Source: Marinomonas sp. KMM3893 (GTDB lineage: Bacteria > Pseudomonadota > Gammaproteobacteria > Pseudomonadales > Marinomonadaceae). Taken from it: DNA of 64,000 nt. The notes beneath the pieces were generated by a model. The model ran no database searches and had not been told where the DNA came from. It saw nothing but the letters and a program-made list of their open reading frames with translations. The stretch spans positions 682,001 to 746,000 of the forward strand of contig NZ_SJSC01000001.1 of the NCBI RefSeq assembly GCF_004352855.1. Direction: 5' to 3'. Positions within the stretch are counted from its first letter, which is position 1. Each line of letters starts with the position of its first letter. Both the position numbers and the translations under genes were made by a program. Below, piece by piece: positions 47,739-56,320 of this stretch.

Positions 47739-50700
47739 CGATTAGAATAGCAATACAGCATAAAACCACTTACGACTTTGATCGATTTATCAATGTTGGG
47801 CCTCATATTTTGAGGCTGCAACCGGCCGCGCATTCTCGTACCAAAATCCACAGTTACTCACTAAAAGTACTGCCTGAAACGCACTTTATCAATTTACAGC
47901 AAGACCCATTTGGCAATTTCCAAACCCGTTTGGTGTTCCCTGAAAAAACCAATAAACTCGAATTTATGGTGGAAGTCATCGCCGACATGACGGTCATCAA
48001 TCCATTCGATTTCTTTGTCGAAAGCTACGCAGAAAACTACCCTTTTGCCTATGACAAAGCGCTGAAAAAAGAGTTGGCCCCGTATTTACAAGTCACCGAC
48101 TCTTGCCCGTTATTAGACAAATGGCTGTCTGCGGTAGACCGCAAAGAAACGCCTATCAACGACTTCCTAGTGGCGATCAATAGCCGTTTGGCAGGCGATA
48201 TTGGCTATGGCATTCGCCTAGAACCTGGCGTGCAAACGCCAGAAGAAACGCTAACACTAGCAAAAGGCTCCTGCCGTGATACCTCATGGTTATTGGTGCA
48301 AATTTTGCGCAGTTTAGGGTTGGCCGCACGCTTTGCTTCAGGTTATCTGGTCCAGCTGACTTCCGATGTCAAAGCCCTTGATGGCCCATCTGGCCCTGAA
48401 GAAGATTTCACCGACTTACACGCGTGGTGTGAAGTCTACTTACCAGGTGCTGGTTGGGTTGGATTAGACCCCACTTCTGGCCTTTTTGCCGGTGAAGGTC
48501 ACATTCCATTAGCCTGTACGCCAGAACCCGCTTCGGCCGCACCGATTTCGGGCTTGATTGACGAATGTGAATGCGAATTTAGTTACAGCAACATAGTCAC
48601 TCGTATTCACGAAGACCCACGAGTGAGCAAACCCTATGCAGAAGGCGAATGGGAAAACATCAAAGCCCTAGGTTTTGCCGTCGATAAGCAGCTTGACGAA
48701 GGCGACGTCCGCTTAACCATGGGGGGTGAGCCTACGTTTGTTTCCATCGATGACATGGATGGCGAACAATGGAATACCGGTGCACTCGGTGCTGAAAAGC
48801 TCAAACTGGCTAAAGACCTCTTACTGCGCATGAAAAAAGAGTTTGGTGCCAATGGGTTACTGCATTATGGTCAAGGCAAATGGTACCCAGGAGAAGAAGT
48901 CCCACGTTGGGCATTAGGGTGTTTCTGGCGCACCGATGGCGAAGCACTGTGGCATAACCAAGACTATCTCGCACGCGTCGATAAAGATTACAAGCACACG
49001 ATCAAAGACGCCAAAGCCTTTGGTGATCAGCTGTGTACTGCCCTCAAATTGGATGGCAAATACCTACAAGACACCTACGAAGACACGCTTTACTATTTAT
49101 GGCTAGAGCAGTCTCTTCCAGTCACAGCCGACCCAAGAAAAGCCGATCTAAAAGACGACCTAGAACGTCGTCGCTTAGCCAAACTGCTGAACCGCGGGCT
49201 AAGCACGACAACCGGTTATATTTTGCCAATTGAGTTCGATACCAGCCGTCATCAATGGCAAAGTTCACTGTGGCCAATGCGCAGCGACGTCATCACCTTG
49301 ATTCCTGGCGACAGCCCAATGGGTTATCGTCTTCCTTTGGATTCATTGCCGCCCGTTGCCGAAGAAGATCGAATTCCCGAACGGGACCCTTTCGACCCTC
49401 GTCAGCCGCTCGCGAATAAAACCGAAAAAGCCAGCGCAACGGTCCTTAACAATGTGGCCAAACAGCACTTCGCGAAAAAGCCAACAGCGCCCTTGTTAGC
49501 GGAAGAAAAACAAGCGACTGAAAAAACACTGAAAAACGTCATTCGTACCACCCTTTGTATTGAGCCACGAGAGGGACGCTTGCATGTCTTTATGCCGCCG
49601 ACCACGCATCTAGAGCATTTTGTGAGCTTGTTGAACCACATTGAAAGTGTCGCCACAACGCTTGACCTGCCAGTCGTGATTGAAGGCTATGAACCACCTA
49701 AAGACGCGCGTTTACAGAAATTTTTGATCACCCCTGATCCAGGTGTGATCGAGGTTAACATTCATCCTGCTGGCTCATGGGAAGAGCTCGTACACAATAC
49801 AGAAACCTTGTATCACCAAGCGTATTTGTCACGCCTTGGCGCTGAAAAATTCATGCTCGATGGTCGCCATACTGGGACCGGTGGCGGCAACCATGTGACC
49901 CTTGGCGGTCGCACTCCAGCAGACAGCCCCTTACTAAGACGCCCAGAATTGCTGCAAAGTCTGGTGACTTTTTGGCAGCATCACCCAGGCCTTTCTTACT
50001 TGTTTTCTGGCATGTTTATCGGCCCGACCAGTCAGGCACCACGCCCAGACGAAGGTCGAGACGAAGCCTTATATGAGATGGAAATTGCTTTTCAAAATAT
50101 GCCCGATGGCTTTGTTCACGAGCCTTGGTTGGTCGACCGCTTGATGCGCAACCTACTGGTCGACATTACCGGTAATACCCATCGTTCAGAGTTCTGTATC
50201 GACAAATTGTACGCCGCCGGTAGCGCCAGTGGACGCCAAGGATTATTGGAGTTTCGTGGTTTTGAAATGCCACCGCATCCACACATGTCTTTGGTGCAAA
50301 TGCTGCTATTGCGCTGCTTGGTGGCACGTTTCTGGAAAGAACCCTATAAAAAACCACTGGTTCGTTGGGGCACCAGCTTGCACGATAAATTCATGCTGCC
50401 GCATTTTGTCTGGCAAGACATCAAAGAAGTCGTGGAAGACTTACAACGCCACGGTTTTCCATTCAAATTAGAATGGTTAACGCCGTTTGAAGAATTCCGC
50501 TTCCCTCATTATGGTCGCCAGCAAATAGACGATGTGGAAATTGAATTGCGCTGGGCCATCGAGCCTTGGCATGTACTTGGGGAAGAAATTACCGCCTCCG
50601 GCACCGCCCGTTATGTTGATTCTTCTGTAGAACGTCTACAGGTCAAACTTACTGGTTTAACCGAAGGTCGTTATGTATTGAGCTGTAATGGCCGCCGTGT

Positions 50701-51118
50701 ACCAATCCGCTCTACTGGCCGTAAAGGTGAGTTTGTTGGCGCGGTGCGTTACAAAGCATGGGCGCCACCATCCGCTTTACACCCAACATTGGGAACAGAT
50801 ACGCCACTGGTATTTGATTTAATCGATACTTGGAATGGCTTATCGATTGGCGGTTGTACTTATCATGTTACGCACCCAGGTGGACGTACTTATGATAATT
50901 TGCCGGTCAATAGCAACGAGGCGGAAGCTCGTCGTGTCAATCGTTTCTGGGATCATGGCTTTACCCAAGGCGAGTTATCACAACCGTCGGCGTTTAATGC
51001 ATTGCGGGCTTTTTACCCCAATGAGGAGCCTCCTAAAGCCATGGCACCACCAGCAGAAGAGCCAATGGATGAATATCCTCATACATTAGATTTGCGTAAG
51101 CAGTATACTGTACTCTGA
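47735..51118 (+). CDS. Transglutaminase-like / DUF2126 (putative amidoligase) fusion
   Basis: An 1127-residue protein. Residues 1-95 form the bacterial transglutaminase N domain; the papain-like core has C180 (GSCRDTSWL), H229 (DLHAWCEVYLPG) and D245 (GLDPTSGL), a complete catalytic triad. From about 300 to 1100 is DUF2126, which Pfam describes as a putative amidoligase related to glutamine synthetase-like ligases, with VRLTMGGEPTFVSI and DGRHTGTGGGNHVTLGG. It may both cut and make amide bonds. The GTG at 47735 (RBS AAGGAG) overlaps the alpha-E stop; a longer TTG start is unlikely. Confidence 0.92.
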   Translation: MTIRIAIQHKTTYDFDRFINVGPHILRLQPAAHSRTKIHSYSLKVLPETHFINLQQDPFGNFQTRLVFPEKTNKLEFMVEVIADMTVINPFDFFVESYAENYPFAYDKALKKELAPYLQVTDSCPLLDKWLSAVDRKETPINDFLVAINSRLAGDIGYGIRLEPGVQTPEETLTLAKGSCRDTSWLLVQILRSLGLAARFASGYLVQLTSDVKALDGPSGPEEDFTDLHAWCEVYLPGAGWVGLDPTSGLFAGEGHIPLACTPEPASAAPISGLIDECECEFSYSNIVTRIHEDPRVSKPYAEGEWENIKALGFAVDKQLDEGDVRLTMGGEPTFVSIDDMDGEQWNTGALGAEKLKLAKDLLLRMKKEFGANGLLHYGQGKWYPGEEVPRWALGCFWRTDGEALWHNQDYLARVDKDYKHTIKDAKAFGDQLCTALKLDGKYLQDTYEDTLYYLWLEQSLPVTADPRKADLKDDLERRRLAKLLNRGLSTTTGYILPIEFDTSRHQWQSSLWPMRSDVITLIPGDSPMGYRLPLDSLPPVAEEDRIPERDPFDPRQPLANKTEKASATVLNNVAKQHFAKKPTAPLLAEEKQATEKTLKNVIRTTLCIEPREGRLHVFMPPTTHLEHFVSLLNHIESVATTLDLPVVIEGYEPPKDARLQKFLITPDPGVIEVNIHPAGSWEELVHNTETLYHQAYLSRLGAEKFMLDGRHTGTGGGNHVTLGGRTPADSPLLRRPELLQSLVTFWQHHPGLSYLFSGMFIGPTSQAPRPDEGRDEALYEMEIAFQNMPDGFVHEPWLVDRLMRNLLVDITGNTHRSEFCIDKLYAAGSASGRQGLLEFRGFEMPPHPHMSLVQMLLLRCLVARFWKEPYKKPLVRWGTSLHDKFMLPHFVWQDIKEVVEDLQRHGFPFKLEWLTPFEEFRFPHYGRQQIDDVEIELRWAIEPWHVLGEEITASGTARYVDSSVERLQVKLTGLTEGRYVLSCNGRRVPIRSTGRKGEFVGAVRYKAWAPPSALHPTLGTDTPLVFDLIDTWNGLSIGGCTYHVTHPGGRTYDNLPVNSNEAEARRVNRFWDHGFTQGELSQPSAFNALRAFYPNEEPPKAMAPPAEEPMDEYPHTLDLRKQYTVL

Positions 51119-51146
51119 TCGTTAATTTTTTAGGCTCACACGCACT

Positions 51147-53729
51147 ATGCAATCTCAATCTAGTATTCTTAGTACGCCAGCGGATGATTCATCATCCGCT
51201 CAGGCGTTATTTTCTGATTATGAAATGCCAATGGATGCTTTTGATGAGGCCTTCACGGAAGATCGCCAACCGCGCCCACACTGGGAGCACTTGCTCAACA
51301 GTATTAGAGGTCTCTCTAATGTCGGCATGGTCGATAGACAAGCGCGTGCACAGCGCATACTCCGTGAAGACGGTGCGACATACAATCTAACCAGCGACCC
51401 ATTAACGCCAAGCGTTTGGTCGCTGGATTTGATTCCCAATGTTATTCAAAGCGATGAATGGCAACACATAGAAGAAGGTTTGGCACAGCGCTCTTCTTTG
51501 TTTGACCTCATCTTAAAAGATTTCTATGGCCCAAGAGAACTGATAAAAAACGGCATTCTGCCGGCTGAAATTCTCTTTAGTCATCCAGGTTTTCTGCGTC
51601 AATGTGACAACATCATTACCCCAGGTCCCCACCAGCTGCTGTTGCATGGTGTCGACATGGTGCGCAACAGTAGCGGTCAATTCCAGATCATTGGCGATCG
51701 CACACAAGCGCCTAGTGGCGCGGGCTACGCACTGGAAAACCGAACCGTCGTTTCACGCGTCATTCCCAGTATTTTCCGCGACAGTCAGGTGCACCGATTG
51801 TCGGCGTTTTTCCATTCACTCAAAGGCATGCTTGCCAAACTTGCCAGTGACTGGACCGATAGTCCTCGCATTGTCATGCTCACCCCAGGGGCCTTTAGCA
51901 ACACCTATTTTGAACAAGCCTATATGGCGAACTATTTGGGGCTACCGTTAGTACAAGGCAGTGACTTAACCGTTCGTAATGGCGCGGTTTGGATGAAATC
52001 CCTCAGTGGACTAGAACGAGTCGACGTGATTTTACGGCGTGTTGATGACGCTTACTGTGATCAAGCCGAACTTAGAACAGACTCCATGCTAGGCGTGCCA
52101 GGCTTATTGGAAGTGGTTCGTGCTGGCAACGTTGCCATAGCGAATCCTCTGGGTAGCGGAGTCCTTGAAACACCTGCGTTATTGAAATTTCTCCCCGAGA
52201 TTAGCCGTTTCTTAACCGGTTCTGAACTGGCTATTCCATCCGTATCTACTTGGTGGTGCGGCGATGCGGACGATTTCGATTACGTCACTAAGAACATCAG
52301 TGACTTGATTATCAAGTCGGCCATTCGACACCCTAATCAGCCCAGTATTTATGGCCATACACTGAATGAAAAGCAACAGCTAAACACCTTAGCCATGATC
52401 AAAAAACAGCCTCATTTGTATACCGCACAAAGCTACATTCCTGGGTCTGTGGCACCGGTATGGCAAGATGGCGGATTACAAGCGAGATCGAGCATTTTGC
52501 GCGCCTTCACTGTCTCAGACCAAGGCCATTTTGCCGTCATGCCTGGTGGCTTATCGCGCGTTAGTAATGGGGAAAAAGACACCATAGTCTCCAATCTCTC
52601 TTCTTCTAAAAGCAAGGACACCTGGATTCTGGCCTCCGAGCCGGAAAAACAAACTGAGCAGCTGTCAGACAAAGTCATCTTGCAAAATGAAGTTTTGCAG
52701 ACCAATTTGCCCAGTCGAGTTGTGGAAAACTTATTCTGGATGGGACGCTACGCTGAACGAGCAGAACTCAGTACGCGTTTACTGCGCACTCTATTCAAGC
52801 AGATGAATGGCATTGATCCCTTGCCCGCTGAAAGCCGTCGCTTGATGCTGGAAATGGTGTCCATACAAACCGGTTGTTTGCCCGGATTTACCGACGCGGA
52901 CGACGCACTCATTGACACACCAGACAGTGAATTAGTGTCCATCATTACCGATGGCAATCGCCCCGGATCGATCAAAGCGAACTTACAAGCGATGATCAAC
53001 TGTGGTGAACAAGTCAAAGAAATGCTCTCCGCCGACACTCGTATCATCATTAATGAGTTACGCGATCACATTCACGAACTGGATCGCGCTTACACCAATG
53101 GCTTGCCTGCGGCTCCTGAAGAGTCTCTCGACAGCTTGGTTACCTCATTACTGGCTTTATCTGGGTTAAACCACGAAAGCATGTTACGCGGCCTCGATTG
53201 GACCTTTCAAGAAATTGGCCGTCGTACTGAGCGCGCGCTGCAAACGGCCACGCTACTGCGTTCATCTTTAGCCAAGCCATTACCAGCGCCGCAACAACAG
53301 CAAGTCCTTGAGTCTGTGCTACTCAGTGTTGAGGCGTTGATTTCTTTTCGTCGACGCTACCGCAATCGCGCGCGTGTTGAATACGGATTAGAGCTGCTTA
53401 TGCTCGATGGCACTAACCCTAGGTCGTTGATTTATCAAATCAATCAGTTGCGTAAGCACCTTAAAAAGCTGCCTCGCAATAACCTGCCAACCTCAGGATT
53501 AAGCCCAGAAAACCACTTGATTATTAAGTCGTTGAATGACATTCAACTGGCCGATTTAGACGCTCTCGTTCAAGTGGACAGCAGCACACAAACACGGCGG
53601 CCTCTTGAGCAACTCATGACACAACTATTAGAGCAACTTGAACAGTTTACTGTGTTTATCAGTGACAAATATTTTGACCATACCGCTGGGCCTCATTCCT
53701 TGGTAGAAAATAGCTGGGGGAGCCAATAA
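51147..53729 (+). CDS. Fused permuted ATP-grasp / alpha-E protein
   Basis: An 860-residue protein that joins in one chain what 45334-47738 encodes as two. Residues about 50-500 are the ATP-grasp part, with GDRTQAPSGAGYALENR, LTPGAFSNTYFEQAYMA and VDVILRRVDD. Residues about 520-850 are alpha-E (SRVVENLFWMGRYAERAEL). The K-P-A-N-E-S-G-G-Y-G loop of the first copy is replaced by IIKSAIRHPNQPSIYGH, and LDLRPF by SILRAF, so nucleotide binding or catalysis may differ. It starts 28 bases after the DUF2126 gene and overlaps the last gene by one base. Confidence 0.92.
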   Translation: MQSQSSILSTPADDSSSAQALFSDYEMPMDAFDEAFTEDRQPRPHWEHLLNSIRGLSNVGMVDRQARAQRILREDGATYNLTSDPLTPSVWSLDLIPNVIQSDEWQHIEEGLAQRSSLFDLILKDFYGPRELIKNGILPAEILFSHPGFLRQCDNIITPGPHQLLLHGVDMVRNSSGQFQIIGDRTQAPSGAGYALENRTVVSRVIPSIFRDSQVHRLSAFFHSLKGMLAKLASDWTDSPRIVMLTPGAFSNTYFEQAYMANYLGLPLVQGSDLTVRNGAVWMKSLSGLERVDVILRRVDDAYCDQAELRTDSMLGVPGLLEVVRAGNVAIANPLGSGVLETPALLKFLPEISRFLTGSELAIPSVSTWWCGDADDFDYVTKNISDLIIKSAIRHPNQPSIYGHTLNEKQQLNTLAMIKKQPHLYTAQSYIPGSVAPVWQDGGLQARSSILRAFTVSDQGHFAVMPGGLSRVSNGEKDTIVSNLSSSKSKDTWILASEPEKQTEQLSDKVILQNEVLQTNLPSRVVENLFWMGRYAERAELSTRLLRTLFKQMNGIDPLPAESRRLMLEMVSIQTGCLPGFTDADDALIDTPDSELVSIITDGNRPGSIKANLQAMINCGEQVKEMLSADTRIIINELRDHIHELDRAYTNGLPAAPEESLDSLVTSLLALSGLNHESMLRGLDWTFQEIGRRTERALQTATLLRSSLAKPLPAPQQQQVLESVLLSVEALISFRRRYRNRARVEYGLELLMLDGTNPRSLIYQINQLRKHLKKLPRNNLPTSGLSPENHLIIKSLNDIQLADLDALVQVDSSTQTRRPLEQLMTQLLEQLEQFTVFISDKYFDHTAGPHSLVENSWGSQ

Positions 53730-54610
53730 TGCGATACCGAGTACGTCATATCACAAAATACTCATACGGCGCCCCCGTTAGCCTGTGTTACAACATGGCG
53801 CATTTATTACCCAGAGATACCCAGCACCAGCGTTGCCTTAATCAAAAAGTACGCATTACACCACTGCCCGTTTATCAAAACGAAAGCACCGATTACTTTG
53901 GCAATCAAACCTTCTATTTTTCGATTCAAGAAGCCCATAAAAAACTCGAAATAGACGTAACGTGTGACTTCGAAATTACCCCTATTGACCTTGAGACCTA
54001 TCAAGCCAAAAGCACCATCAGCTGTGGTCAATTACGAGCTTTGCTAAAAGCGCCAAGCACACCTGAAGAGCGCTTAGCCAAAGAGTATTTGTTGGACTCC
54101 TCTCAAGTGCGTCGTTCAAAAGCACTTCAGGATTACGCTGCAGAAGTGTTTACAGAGGATAAAAATGCCTTAAAAGCGACGCTAGAGTTTACCCATAAAC
54201 TGTTCAGTGAATTCACTTTTGACCCCAATACAACCACGGTGGCGACGCCACTTGAGCAAGTATTAGAGCAACGCAGCGGGGTTTGCCAAGACTTTGCACA
54301 CCTGGCCATCGGCTGTTTACGCTCCGTTGGGTTACCGGCACGCTATATGAGCGGTTACCTAGAAACCCTACCGCCGCCTGGCCAAGAAAAACTCATCGGC
54401 GTCGATGCCTCACACGCTTGGTTTGCGATTTTCCTGCCGGAACTGGGCTGGGTTGAGTTCGACCCTACCAACGATTTAATGCCCAGCGATCAACACATAG
54501 TGACCGCTTGGGGACGTGACTACGCCGATGTGACACCACTTCAAGGGGTTATCTTTGAAGGCGGTGGCAGCCAACAAATGTCGGTCTCTGTGGATGTACG
54601 ACGCCTTTAA
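53729..54610 (+). CDS. Transglutaminase-like protease family protein
   Basis: A 293-residue cytoplasmic protein with the N-terminal bacterial transglutaminase domain (MRYRVRHITKYSYGAPVSL) and a core with C186 (GVCQDFAHLA), H229 (DASHAWFAIFLP) and D245 (EFDPTND). The triad is complete. No signal peptide is seen. Its ATG overlaps the preceding stop (TAATG). Such proteins are thought to act as peptidases rather than cross-linkers, perhaps trimming what the ATP-grasp enzymes make. Confidence 0.92.
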   Translation: MRYRVRHITKYSYGAPVSLCYNMAHLLPRDTQHQRCLNQKVRITPLPVYQNESTDYFGNQTFYFSIQEAHKKLEIDVTCDFEITPIDLETYQAKSTISCGQLRALLKAPSTPEERLAKEYLLDSSQVRRSKALQDYAAEVFTEDKNALKATLEFTHKLFSEFTFDPNTTTVATPLEQVLEQRSGVCQDFAHLAIGCLRSVGLPARYMSGYLETLPPPGQEKLIGVDASHAWFAIFLPELGWVEFDPTNDLMPSDQHIVTAWGRDYADVTPLQGVIFEGGGSQQMSVSVDVRRL

Positions 54611-54752
54611 CCTTATTTGTAAAGGTCATCGTACATTTTCCCAACATCGATGACATAGCATGTAAAAGGGATATAGGGTAAGCTCCACACAATCTATACT
54701 AGGTAGAACTTCTTTGCCTAGCACCCACCTTTTTTAATAAATGAGAACACCT

Positions 54753-56138
54753 ATGAGTTTCAACGCCCTTGGGCTATCTGCCCCCATCTTAAAAGCCATT
54801 GAAGAGCAAGGTTATACCACGCCTTCTGCCATTCAAGCTCAAGCCATTCCAGCCGTATTGGAAGGTCAAGATGTGATGGCTGCAGCCCAAACGGGTACTG
54901 GTAAAACCGCTGGTTTCACCTTGCCATTGCTAGAACGCCTAATCCAAGGCGAACCTGCAAAAAGTAACCAAGTCCGTGCCCTTGTGTTAACGCCAACCCG
55001 TGAACTTGCTGCACAAGTCGCTGCCAGCGTTCAAGAATACGGCAAACACCTTGCGCTAAAATCCACCGTAGTATTCGGTGGCGTGAAAATAAACCCACAA
55101 ATGATGGCATTGCGCCGCGGCGCCGATATCCTTATCGCCACGCCAGGTCGCTTGATGGATTTGTACAATCAAAAAGCCGTTCGCTTCGACAATCTCGAAG
55201 TGTTGGTACTCGATGAAGCTGACCGCATGTTAGACATGGGCTTTATTCATGACATCAAAAAGATCCTCGCGATATTGCCTAAGAAACGCCAGAATCTATT
55301 GTTTTCTGCCACCTTTTCTCCAGAAATTCGTCAGTTGGCAAAAGGCTTGGTAAACAACCCAGTTGAAATTTCTGTTACCCCAAGAAACGCGACAGCCGTT
55401 TCGGTTGAACAGTGGCTTCATCCGGTCGATAAAAAACGCAAAACAGAGCTTTTGATCGAACTGATTTCTGAAGGTGAGTGGGAACAGGTCTTAGTGTTTT
55501 CGCGCACCAAACACGGCGCAAACAAGATCACGAAATTACTTGAAGCAAGCGGCATTCGTGCCAGCGCCATCCATGGTAATAAAAGCCAGGGCGCACGAAC
55601 TCGCGCCCTAGCAGACTTTAAAGAAGGCCGTGTTAGAGCGCTGGTTGCGACCGACATCGCCGCTCGTGGTCTGGACATCGAACAATTGCCTCATGTGGTG
55701 AACTTTGATCTACCAGATGTGGCAGAAGACTATGTTCACCGTATCGGTCGTACTGGTCGTGCTGGTGCAACAGGTAAAGCGATCTCTCTCGTCGCGGCCG
55801 ATGAGCTAGACCAACTAAGAGCCATTGAACGTCTTACGCAAAAGTTAATTGAACGCCGTTATGTGGACGACTTTATGCCAACGCATATGTTGCCAGACAC
55901 CACATTAGACACGCGTCCAATTAAACCAAATAAACCCAAACGCGCTAAGTCACCACGTGACCAGCACGCTGGGGCAAAACAAGGTTCTGGCGGCTCTGCA
56001 AAATTCTCTGGCGCTCGTCGCTCTGGAAATGGCGCAAAAGCCGCTCCAAAGGCAGATGTTACCCCAGGGCAAGGCATACGCAGCAAGCCGTTAGCGCCTG
56101 CTCGTCGTAACCGCAAGCCAAGTCCAGCACAAGACTAA
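54753..56138 (+). CDS. rhlE: DEAD-box RNA helicase RhlE
   Basis: A 461-residue RNA helicase. Q motif GYTTPSAIQ, motif I AQTGTGKT, motif Ia PTRELA, motif [15 protein letters not shown], motif III SAT, and motif [12 protein letters not shown] are intact. The C-terminal tail from about 385 is basic and Gly/Ala/Lys-rich, typical for RNA binding in RhlE proteins. RhlE works in rRNA maturation and RNA turnover. I prefer the ATG at 54753 ([19 protein letters not shown]) with GAGA upstream over the one four codons earlier. Confidence 0.93.
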   Translation: MSFNALGLSAPILKAIEEQGYTTPSAIQAQAIPAVLEGQDVMAAAQTGTGKTAGFTLPLLERLIQGEPAKSNQVRALVLTPTRELAAQVAASVQEYGKHLALKSTVVFGGVKINPQMMALRRGADILIATPGRLMDLYNQKAVRFDNLEVLVLDEADRMLDMGFIHDIKKILAILPKKRQNLLFSATFSPEIRQLAKGLVNNPVEISVTPRNATAVSVEQWLHPVDKKRKTELLIELISEGEWEQVLVFSRTKHGANKITKLLEASGIRASAIHGNKSQGARTRALADFKEGRVRALVATDIAARGLDIEQLPHVVNFDLPDVAEDYVHRIGRTGRAGATGKAISLVAADELDQLRAIERLTQKLIERRYVDDFMPTHMLPDTTLDTRPIKPNKPKRAKSPRDQHAGAKQGSGGSAKFSGARRSGNGAKAAPKADVTPGQGIRSKPLAPARRNRKPSPAQD

Positions 56139-56148
56139 CTGCTCACTA

Positions 56149-56182
56149 TCGTGCCGCCCCACAAGACCATGGGGTGGCACGA
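56149..56182 (+). terminator. Strong hairpin after rhlE, no T-run
   Basis: TCGTGCCGCCCCA (56149-56161) pairs with TGGGGTGGCACGA (56170-56182), all paired with one G-U. It begins 10 bases after the rhlE stop. No T-run follows; it may protect the 3' end or stop transcription with Rho. Confidence 0.55.
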
Positions 56183-56320
56183 TGCCTGCAAGATTTCTCA
56201 CCATCTACCGTTATTACGGACCTATCTGTGTATTTGCATTAAACGACTTCAGTTAATGCGGCTTTTTCACATCTAGAGATACAGTATTGGTGCATTACAC
56301 TATTTATTCGCACCTTTTTA

